Source of the DNA: Aurantiochytrium sp. KH105
Taxonomy: Eukaryota > Sar > Bigyra > Thraustochytrida > Thraustochytriidae
Assembly (NCBI GenBank): GCA_003116975.1
Contig: BGKB01000066.1
Location: forward strand, 124,001 to 188,000
Reading direction: 5' to 3'
Length of the DNA: 64,000 bases
Of this stretch, positions 10,270 to 19,009 are shown piece after piece (position 1 is the first letter of the stretch; every line of letters begins with the position of its first letter). Under the pieces are notes generated by a model. The model saw nothing but the letters and a program-made list of their open reading frames with translations, had not been told where the DNA came from and did no database searches. The position numbers were made by a program, and so were the translations under genes.

Positions 10270-12339
10270 ATGTTGCTGGCGGCGGCGGCGGGGCCGCGGG
10301 GGCGGGCCGCGACGAAGGCGACCCCGCTGCTGGGGAAGCGAGTCCTCTGCGGCGGGCGCGAGCAGCGCCAGGTGCGGCGCCAGCACGTACCAGCAGCAGA
10401 GGGTCACCAGCGGCTTCGGCAGCAGCGGCAGCAGCGGCAGCAGCGGCAGCAGCTGCAGCTGCAGCAACAGCAGCAACGAGGGCGCTGGCGGCGACGAGGC
10501 CTCGCGGGGGCCGCGAGCGCGGGACTCGCAGTCTGTTGTCTGACAAGCCTCGCGTGGCAACAGACCGCGACGGCGGCGTGTCGAGATGCGAACGCTGATG
10601 CTGTCATCTTCAACGATAACGATGGCGGGCTCGCGACGGCGAAGACCAATAGCATCCTCAGCAACAGCAGCAGCAGTAGTAGTAGTACCACCATGAACAG
10701 CACTAATCAGAACGAAAAGTACAAGGAGAGGAGAAACAGCAGGGCGCAAGTGGCCCTCCTCGAGGACACGACCCAAATCTCCGGCAAACAACGCGCCGAG
10801 GCCCTCGTGGTGGATGGCGTACGCATTGCGCGCACGGTGAGCACCTTTTGTAGAATTGCGCTCTTGTACAAGTGGAGCAAAGTCCAGGCGCGTCTTGGCG
10901 TCATGTTGGAGAGCGATAAAGGAGAAAAGGACAACGACAAGGAGACGGTGAGTCATCGCGAAAAGGCACATGCACGTGGCGCGCAGCTCGCGCTCGAACT
11001 GTGCCGCAAGAATGGCGGCGTCTTTGTCAAGTTCGGGCAGCACGCCGCAAGTCTCAAGGGCGCCTTGCCGCGGCAATACATTGAAGCGTTGGGAACCTTG
11101 CAAGACCGCGCACAAGCTCGCCCGCTCGCCGAGGTGATGGCCACCTTGGAAGAGGAGATTGGTGCAGAAGCCTTGCGCGACCTCGTAGCCCACGTGGACG
11201 GGGAAGCAGTTGGGTGCGCCTCCTTGGCGCAGGTGCATCGCGCCGAACTGCGAGATGGGCGCATCGTGGCGCTCAAGGTGCAGCATCGCGATCTTTTGCG
11301 CGTGCTGCGCAGCGATTTGCATCTTGTCAAATACCTGGACGCGGCAGCAGCCTGGTTGTTTGCCAACGAAGGATTTTCTCTGGCGTGGGCTGTGCGCGAA
11401 TTCGAGGAGAACCTGACGAGGGAGCTCGACTTTCTCGAAGAAGCAAAAAACTGTGAGCGGTCCGCAGGGTACTTTGCGCGTGACCCGCGGCTCCGCGGCA
11501 AGGTGCGCGTGCCGGGCGTCCACTGGGAACTGACGACGCCGCGGCTGGTGTGCATGGACTACATCAAGGGGATTCCCATTGCCAAAGTAGATGAGCTTAA
11601 ACGCGCAGGCGTGGAACCTTCGCGCGTGGCATCAATAGTGCTGGATGCCTTTGCAGCGATGATCTTCGAGTACGGTTTCGTGCACTGCGATCCTCATCCG
11701 GGTAACCTCTTGGTGTGTCCAGAGAGCGACTCGTCCAAGGAACTTTCGATTGCGCTTCTGGACCATGGCCTGTATCGCGACTTGGGGTGCAGGTTTCGCC
11801 GGGGAAACTGTCAGTTGTGGGAGGCGATGATCTTGCAGGACCAGGCCGCGCTCCGCACAGCGTGTGAAGACATGGGCATGCCCTCGTTATGGGATTTGAT
11901 GCCCTTCATCTTTGTAAATCGTACGGTGGACACGCGAGCCACGCTGGGTGACCGCGCACGACTCACAAGTGCGGAGCTGCAAGAGATCAAGGATCGGCTG
12001 GGGATCGCGGATCTCGGTCTTGCCAGCGTCGGGAGCCTCGCAGACAAGCTTCCCGACGATATGGTGCTTGTGCTCAAGACAATGCATTTGGTCAAAGACC
12101 TAAATGATATGCTCGGCGGGAGCAACCGGAACCGTTTTCTTGTGTATGCCAAGGCGGCCGTTCGCGGGGATGATGCGGGGATGACGCCGTACACGTTGCG
12201 TTGGAGTCTCTTTCAGGCTCGGTTTTACCTGAACGAGGCTCGTACTCGCGCGTGGCTCGACGCCTCGGGTCCTTCTTCGCAGGCTGAACCCGTACAGCAA
12301 AGTCTATCGGCCGTCATGTCCGAGTCTTTTGACCCATAG
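10270..12339 (+). CDS. ABC1/ADCK-family atypical kinase (ADCK1-like)
   Basis: This encodes 689 residues in one exon from the ATG at 10270. The family (UbiB/COQ8/ADCK/MCP2) comprises mitochondrial or plastid atypical kinases linked to ubiquinone and membrane-lipid homeostasis. Visible signatures are the KxGQ motif (KFGQ, 254-257), the ASLAQVH loop (from 317) where typical kinases have a Gly-rich loop, the VALK lysine (K336), FVHCDPHPGNLL (D474, N479) and the DHG version of DFG (D498). The KFGQHAAS...LPRQY context resembles ADCK1/MCP2 more than COQ8. The N-terminus is Gln/Arg-rich, from CAG repeats near 10410-10475, with a hydrophobic stretch that could be a membrane anchor. An upstream in-frame ATG (10075) cannot be excluded. 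Confidence 0.8.
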   Translation: MLLAAAAGPRGRAATKATPLLGKRVLCGGREQRQVRRQHVPAAEGHQRLRQQRQQRQQRQQLQLQQQQQRGRWRRRGLAGAASAGLAVCCLTSLAWQQTATAACRDANADAVIFNDNDGGLATAKTNSILSNSSSSSSSTTMNSTNQNEKYKERRNSRAQVALLEDTTQISGKQRAEALVVDGVRIARTVSTFCRIALLYKWSKVQARLGVMLESDKGEKDNDKETVSHREKAHARGAQLALELCRKNGGVFVKFGQHAASLKGALPRQYIEALGTLQDRAQARPLAEVMATLEEEIGAEALRDLVAHVDGEAVGCASLAQVHRAELRDGRIVALKVQHRDLLRVLRSDLHLVKYLDAAAAWLFANEGFSLAWAVREFEENLTRELDFLEEAKNCERSAGYFARDPRLRGKVRVPGVHWELTTPRLVCMDYIKGIPIAKVDELKRAGVEPSRVASIVLDAFAAMIFEYGFVHCDPHPGNLLVCPESDSSKELSIALLDHGLYRDLGCRFRRGNCQLWEAMILQDQAALRTACEDMGMPSLWDLMPFIFVNRTVDTRATLGDRARLTSAELQEIKDRLGIADLGLASVGSLADKLPDDMVLVLKTMHLVKDLNDMLGGSNRNRFLVYAKAAVRGDDAGMTPYTLRWSLFQARFYLNEARTRAWLDASGPSSQAEPVQQSLSAVMSESFDP

Positions 12340-12746
12340 TTGCGAGCTGTCATCAAATTCTCCTCGCCACTGACGTGGCTTGTTACTAATCGTTATTGGC
12401 AATGCAAAGTGGACTACTTTTCCCCTTTTCATTCGCCTGTTCTGATTGCACTCATCGATAGGCTAGCGTCTTGGGGGAAAAAAAAAGAGGCCAAGGTACA
12501 GATACCAGGCCTACTCCCCTCTTCATTCACCTTGATAAGTGAAAGAAGAACAAAAGTAAGGTGAACGGATACTCTGGCCCAAAGCGGCAGCAAATGGTCT
12601 GCCATTCTCATGTATTTTCTCGCACTTGCCGCACAACAAAATTTTCGTTCATCCAGTGCGTCGCCATCCCGGTCAGCATGCGATGTGCGTCTTTCGTACT
12701 TTTTAGAAAAGCAGAAAGAAAAGAAGAAAAAGAAGGAAGTTTGTTT
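12340..12746. other. 3' flank of the ADCK-like gene
   Basis: No gene was seen. The region is AT-richer than the coding sequence and includes an A-run at 12478-12486. A degenerate AAAAGAAGAAAAAGAAGG segment leads into the 58-bp minisatellite. Confidence 0.6.
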
Positions 12747-13000
12747 GGGCTTGGTTCATCCGTCAATCACAGAAAGAAAAGAAGAAAAAGAAGGAAGTTT
12801 GTTTGGGCTTGGTTCATCCGTCAATCACAGAAAGAAAAGAAGAAAAGAAGGATTTCTGTTTTGGGCTTGGTTCATCCGTCAATCACAGAAAGAAAAGAAG
12901 AAAAAGAAGGAACTTTGTTTTGGGCTTGGTTCATCCGTCAATCACAGAAAGAAAAGAAAAAGAAGTAACTTTGTTTGGGCTTGGTTCATCCGTCAATCAA
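12747..13000 (+). repeat. 58-bp minisatellite, about 4.5 copies
   Basis: Copies begin with GGGCTTGGTTCATCCGTCAA at 12747, 12805, 12863, 12922 and 12977, giving spacings of 58, 58, 59 and 55 bp. Each unit is a well-conserved core (GGGCTTGG...TCAATCA) followed by a purine-rich AGAAAGAAAAGAAG segment that varies by small indels. The indels shift the frame, so the repeat is open in several frames (GLVHPSITE, LGSSVNHRKK), but nothing suggests translation. Confidence 0.95.
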
Positions 13001-14730
13001 GGAAAGCGAGCTCTATCCGGACGCGACAACTTGAAAGACCTCGAACTTTATTCTCTCAGTCAGGAAGACCATTTTGATCGACGCACAGCGAAACGCTTTT
13101 TCTAACTTCAAGTCTTTGTTTCTTTATTCCAAGTCCTGTTCTCCATCAACAAGTGCAACGCAAATCAAGTACGTTGTCAAGTCAATTCGACTCGCTGTCA
13201 AGTCACGTAGTCGATCGAGTGTGCGGAGCGCGTATTCCATCCCAAGAATGAATGAATCCCAACCACTTTTTCCTGGACACTTTTGACGGGTCACGGCCGT
13301 GGAGGCTGCGCTCATCCTTTTTATTCACTGTCAGTACGGAGCAGCAGTAGTAGTATACCTCCTTGGGCCGATCGGATTTGCAGAAGGTTCTTTATTAGCC
13401 TGACTCCTCGTTTCAGTGTATACCATACCTCTGTTTCTTGTCCGTGTTCGTCGTGCAACACGCGTCCCGGGCGCCGCTCGCATGGCATGCGCATGGCATG
13501 CGCATCGCATCTTCCTGCACGGCAGTGGTTGCTCTCCGTCCTTCAGCACGTGCCGCAGCGGTATGGGCATCGGCAGCGGCGCGGCTGGGGCGGGCAGGCT
13601 CGTTTGCGTGTGCTCCAAGCTCCGTCAAGTGCCGAGGTCTCGCCCGCGGAAGGTAGCGCAGTGTGTGCTACACATATACACACACACCCACGCGGAGGAG
13701 CTTCAAGTTCAGAGTTTTTTGCAGGCAGGGCAAAATACACACTTGGTCGCGCGCTGCGCACACCAACACTGGCCGCGGCAGCGGTGGCGGCAGCGGTCGC
13801 GCTGTTGCGCAGCTGCAGCCATCCTTCCCTCTCTCACTTCTTTCACCTTCCTTCGCCTTCCCGTTCCGCTCGCGACCGAAGAGTGCGCCAAGCTAGCTCC
13901 GCGCAGCTTTGTGTCCCGCAGCTGCGGGAGACCGAAACGGAAGAGAGAGAAAGCAAGGATGGCGGCGCCGCGCAAATGTCGGGCCTGGGCCGGAGCCGCG
14001 CGCCCCCACATCCAACCCGCAGCCGCCCACGACCAGCAGCAGATTGACTGCCTGCCTCCTTAGCCCTTCTTGCCTTCTTGGCGCCCTGCCTCGGTTTGGC
14101 GGCGCCGCTTCCGTCGTGCGCACGTCCCCGGGGCTGGCGGTGAGGCTCGGCAGGCGAACGCTTGCCGGCAGGCTAGCCATGGCTGGGATGCATGCGGAAA
14201 AAGAAGGTCCGCCTGCGTCGGCCCGAACTTGAAGCGGCAGCTGCAGCTGGCCGCTGCGGGGCCCGGGCGAGGCTGGGTGGTTCCTCTTCCCTTCTTTTTC
14301 GCTTCCCTTCTTCCCTTTTGCCCTTGCGCGCAGCAGCAAGTATAGAAAGGCAGCAGCGAGATAAACAAACAAAAGCAAGAGCAACCACCAAAGGAGCTCG
14401 GCATCATTGGCCGATTTTCGCGCCGCCGGGACACAAAGGCATGCAACATCCGCCAGCAAGGGCAGGGGAAACTCGAGGTACAAGCTGTTGCGCTGCACTG
14501 CGCTGCGCTGCGTCGCGTTGCGTTTGCGTTGCCTCGCGTCGCCTCGCGTCGACCCGGCTTCGCCACGGCCGCCGGCGTTTGTAGGCGCCGATGTCGAATG
14601 AAAGAATGAATAAACGAACGAATGAACGCCAGCCTGCAGCGCAGCTGCTCGCTCGCTCGCCTCCGCCCGCCGAGCTCCTTCGCCGCCGCCTCATCGGCCA
14701 GCGATGCCATCACCATTTTACTGACAGACA

Positions 14731-14762
14731 GCAGAGCAGAGCAGAGCAGAGCAGAGCAGAGC
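14731..14762 (+). repeat. (GCAGA)n pentanucleotide tract
   Basis: About six perfect GCAGA units occur in the gene-poor block. Confidence 0.95.
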
Positions 14763-14823
14763 GCCCCCACGGCACCAACTGGCAGGGAGTGATGCGGGGA
14801 GGCGTGGGACGCGCGAGGCTCAA

Positions 14824-14871
14824 GGGAGGGAGGGAGGGAGGGAGGGAGGGCGGGGCAGGGCAGGGCAGGGC
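14824..14871 (+). repeat. (GGGA)n then (GGGCA)n tract
   Basis: About six GGGA units run directly into GGGCA units, giving a purine-rich, G-rich strand that could in principle form G-quadruplexes. Confidence 0.9.
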
Positions 14872-15183
14872 GCGGCCGTGCTGGTCGAGGAGGGAGGCAG
14901 GGAGGAAGAGAGAGAGAAAGGAGGCCGCGAGGTCCATCCGCACTGGCCTTTCAAGTCTCCCGCGCTTCGACCGCAGCTCCGTGCCGCACCGCTGGCGCGC
15001 CCTCGATTCAGGTCCCGCCTGCCGCGCCGCCACCGCTCGTGTCGCGAGCACGCGCCGGCGCAGGAAGCAGAGACACGCGTGGTCTTCACTCCTTTCTGCT
15101 GGCGGTCGAGTATAGATAGGCCTACGTAGTATCTTTCTTCGCGCTCCTTCTACCATGGCTAGGGCTGCCGACCGCTAGCTAAG

Positions 15184-15252
15184 CTGCAGCTGCAGCTGTA
15201 TAACTGTACTTCAGCCAGCTGTAGCTGCAGCAGCAGCAGCAGCAGCAGCTGC
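15184..15252 (+). repeat. CAGCTG cluster and (CAG)n tract
   Basis: Repeated GCTGCAGCTG palindromes are followed by about eight CAG units. CAGCTG is an E-box-type sequence, but no gene lies within 3 kb. Confidence 0.85.
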
Positions 15253-17052
15253 GTCCATTCCATTCTTTCTCGCTTCGACGGCACGCCATCAAAGGCATCG
15301 GCGCCGCGCAGCTTTTACGGATTCCGGACACCGCGGTATCACAATCATCGTGACGGTTGCCGTCAGTGAAGGCCGTAGCTCACGCACTTGCACACTGCCA
15401 GCTAGGCTTGGCTAGTTCCTGCTTGCTCCAGCAGCCAGCACGGATCGGATGGCTCAAGGGGCCAGGCCGCTGAGCCACCTTGGCCAGCCAGTTGCACTGG
15501 CCCGGCGGAGTGGCAGTGGCAGGCAGGCAGGCAGGCAGACAGGCTGGCGAGAACTGCTGAATGACAAAAAGGATCAACCAAGCCGTCCAAAAACTTGAAT
15601 CCCTTGCAACGCAGACGGACTGCGACGCGGACTCGGACAAACAGCCCTCCCCCCTTGCTTTGCTTTTCATTCTTTCTTTACGTCACCACCGGCAACTTGA
15701 CGCGGCGAAAGACCCCCCCCTGCTCGCCCCGCTAGGCGCCCAGCTACCGCACGACCTAGGGCCGGACCCCGCGCGAGGCGCGCGTGCGTCCCCAGTCGGT
15801 CCGGCGAGGGGCGGAGAGGGGACGCGGCCGCGCACGTCCCCCCTGGCGCCCCCGCTGAGGGACGCTCCGGGAGACCCTGCGAGAAGCAGCCGCCCTCACA
15901 TGTGAGGGGCCGCGGCCGCGCGTATAGCCGACTTGCCGCGGTCGCGCGCAAGTGGCGCCGCGCGGATAGCCTACTGGTAGCAAAGGCAGTGAGCGCCGAG
16001 TTCAGTTAGCTGACTTGCGCACGCGCGGCGGGGGCTTTGTCGACTTGCACGCGCTCTCAGCCCCACTTGCGGCGCAAATCGTACCAGTCGAGCAGAAGAT
16101 GTGTATAGTATAAAATATTTTGACACACTGGAAGCGACCGAGCGGCCAAGCGACGCGACAGCGTTACCAACGAAACAGAAAAAAAAAAAAAAGGAAACAA
16201 GTAAAGAAAGAAAGAAAGAAGCTCGAAAGGTTCTCTTACGCATTCCCGTATTTGCTCTGTTTATAAATCATTTGCCACACTGGTAGCTGCACCTGCAGCT
16301 GGCAGTGGCTGCTGCCTGACTGTCGGATCGATCGCCGTTGATGCCGGTCGCATGCATGCACGGCCGACCGATCAACGCTCGCTCGCACGAACGCAAACGA
16401 CTCGGAGAAGCTGCAGCCCGAAAGAACCGAGACGTACGTACGTACGGTCGGTCGTGCATTCGACCGATCGATGATCCTCGTGAGACAGGCTGAAGGAGAA
16501 GGAGGCCGAGTTTTCGAGCCGTCCTGCGCGCTTCGCTTGCTGTTGCTTGCATCTTCACGTAAAAAGCCACGCAGTAACGAACCTACCAACCATGTGGTAG
16601 CGAGTGCTTGCTTGCTTTGCTTGCTTGCGTGCTTGCGTGCTTGCGTCAACCCCCCCCATTGGCCATACTACGCTGCCTGGCCGACTGGCCGCCGTAGCCT
16701 CCCGCGAGGCGTGCCGCTCTCCCCTCGCCTGGCCTGGCCTGCTGTGCAGTGTCACATCGTGGAACCCATCCACCGGCGAGGATGATCATGGGCACGGTCA
16801 GCTGGCTCAGCACTGCCCGCCCCGTCCTTGTGAATATCCGTCCTTGTGAGTGCGTACGTGTGCCATGGCAGGCGCCTAAGACAGTTATTGGCGGCGGTCG
16901 CGGAATGGGGGCTGTATGCATGCATGCATGCTGCCACTGCTGATGCTGCCGGCCAGTGCCAGTAAAAAGAAATGAAAATAAACTTGAAAGTTATGACTTG
17001 CTTGCCATGGTTGCTGGGTTGGTTCTTCTGCCCTTGGCAGGCACTGCAGGCC

Positions 17053-17074
17053 AGCTGGCTGGCTGGCTGGCTGG
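17053..17074 (+). repeat. (GGCT)n microsatellite
   Basis: About five GGCT units occur in the gene-poor block. Confidence 0.9.
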
Positions 17075-18599
17075 TTGGCCGGTTTTCAGCCTCCGCGACG
17101 CCTCGCGCTTGTCTCCCCCGCCGCCGGCGAGTCATCCTGCCGCCGCCACGTCTTCTTCACAAGTAGGAGCACGAAACAAACCAAACAAACGAACGATGCG
17201 GCGCGCCCAAGCGGAGCGGCGGCAGGCGGCTGCTTCGGGATGGAGAGGGGCAGGCGAAGGGGGCGGCGGGGGCGTCCGGGAGAGACAGCGCGCGCCGGGC
17301 CCCTCTGGCGCTCCCACTCGCGCGCCGCGTCTGACTGCGGGGCCGCGTCCCCCCTCCCCCTCTCCCTCTCAGGCCCCCTTCCCGCCTTCCCGCCTTCCCT
17401 CCAACTCTCCCTCTCGTTGCCTCGCTCTTCTTCTCCTTTCCTCCTCTTTTCTTTCCTTTCCCCGCTCCCTGCTGCTGCTTTTCCCCCGCCGCCTCGCCCC
17501 GCCGCCGCGCGCAGTGGGACGGGGCGCACGCGTCCCGTGGAGCCGAGCCGAGTCGCGGCGGGGCGAGTCGAGCCAAGCCGAGCCGCGTCGAGTAGAGCGA
17601 GAGAGAGACGCCTGGCTGGCCGGCTGGCTGGCTGTGCGAGGGCGAGAGGTCGACTTGCGGCCGGCGCGCGGCAAGTGGAGCTCTGCGCGTGCCAAGTGGG
17701 CGTTGAGCTTGCAACAGCCAGCCAGAAAGAATCGGGGTGGAGCGGGGCGAAGGAGGCGGGCGCGGGCGAGGCGGGCAGACCCGCTCCGCCTGCGTCGCAT
17801 CGGCATGCGCGAAGGCCAGCAGGCGCGCAGGCAGGCTAGCAGGTACGCAGGCAGACGGGCAGACGGGCAGGCGCGCGAGCCGCGGAGACGGTCTCGGCTC
17901 TCGCTTGGCGGGCCGGACAGCGCGCAGGCACGGAGAGAACGCGCGAGCGAGAGAACTCGCGAGCTCAGGCCATCAAGCGCGCCTAAAAACAAACAAAGAG
18001 CACAACGCCACAATCAGCCAGCTAATAAGCTAGCTCATTAGACTAAGCAAGCAAGAAAGCAAACCTCCGCAAGTGCCATTTACAAGTGGCCGAAGTCGAA
18101 GCTGCCACGGGCAAGTACCTAAGTCACACAAGAGCAAAAGAGCAAGCGAGCGCGCCTTACTTGGCTGGCACGCTCTCGCCCCGAGAGCGTGGCGAGTCCG
18201 GCTCATCGATCGAACAGCCAGATCAGCAACGCCCGCAAGCAGCGCAGAGAGAGCAGCTAGCTGAAAGGAAAGGAAAGGACGCGAGGCAGGCGCAAGCAGG
18301 TGCAGAAAAGGCAACGCACTGCCGGGAGAGCGAAGCCCAAGCGACACTTCGATCAGGCAATCGCTCGATCGCTCGATCGCATCTTAATCGATCAGTCGAT
18401 CAATCCTCCGCCTGGCCAGGCGATCGATCGATCGATTGATTGATCGCCCCCTCCCTCCCTCCTCCCCCCTCTCTCTCCACTCTGCGCGTCTGTCTCAAGT
18501 TCCTGCTCTTTCTTTCTTCTTCCTCCCGCGAGCGTGCGTGCGAGCGTGCCTGGGAGAGAGAGAGACAGAGAGACAGAGAGAGGGACTGAGAGAGAACGA

Positions 18600-18615
18600 A
18601 GGGGGGAAAGAAGGA

Positions 18616-18659
<44 letters not shown>

Positions 18660-18662
18660 AGG
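18600..18662 (+). repeat. (GAAA)n microsatellite
   Basis: A nearly pure GAAA tract of about 14 units is preceded by GAGA runs from 18556. It lies on the WNK sense strand, about 350 bp before the WNK ATG. Confidence 0.95.
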
Positions 18663-18889
18663 AAGAGGAGGCGCCGGAGCCGACGCCTCCTCGAGGCAGA
18701 GCCGCGCGTGGCCCGGCCCGGCCTCGCCTCGACGCGAGCAGAACCGCCTCGCGCCCCGGAGCAAGACGCCGCCCGCCAGCGCGAGCGAGAGGCCGAGCCT
18801 GAGAGGCAGGGCGCGTGACGCGGGAGGGTGTCTCCACCAACCCCCGTGCTGACCGCTCGCCGCCGCGCTGCGCTGCCGCGCGCTGCCTC

Positions 18890-18923
<34 letters not shown>
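18890..18923 (+). repeat. (CAG)n trinucleotide tract
   Basis: About eleven CAG units lie some 90 bp before the WNK ATG, probably in the 5' UTR. A GTG-initiated reading of the same frame from 18956 is not needed. Confidence 0.9.
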
Positions 18924-18924
<1 letters not shown>

Positions 18925-19009
18925 TTGAGGAGCGGGCATCGGCGCCGTCTCCGCCGTGGCCTGCGCCCCTTCGTCTCCGCCGCCGCCGCCGCCTCCTCCT
19001 CGCCGCGCC

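Larger units (their letters stand above)
13001..19009. other. 6-kb gene-poor, low-complexity block upstream of WNK
   Basis: I find no supported gene here. Many overlapping ORFs exist on both strands, but they are Arg/Ala/Ser/Pro-rich and simply reflect GC-rich microsatellites. Contents: a duplicated GCATGGCATGC (13480-13501); GCAGA, GGGA, CAG, GGCT and GAAA tracts; a PvuII-like CAGCTG cluster (15184-15252); a TATA-like stretch (16103-16125); an A-run (16180-16193); and ACTTGC/GCAAGT motifs at 15385, 15930, 15948, 16012, 16042, 16064, 17652, 17671, 17692, 18069 and 18082. TAGGCCTA is at 15117. The final few hundred bases are probably the WNK promoter and 5' UTR. Unrecognised non-coding RNAs or spliced short-exon genes cannot be excluded. 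Confidence 0.6.

Noticed and set aside
12561..13077. Overlapping + strand ORFs reading GLVHPSITERKEEKEG-type repeats
   Set aside because: They are produced by the 58-bp minisatellite in three frames. Frame changes between copies argue against coding.
14060..14770. Long minus-strand ORF in the gene-poor block
   Set aside because: It is made of repeats (LLCSALLCSALL, FIRSFIHSFIRH) with no domain, typical of low-complexity read-through.
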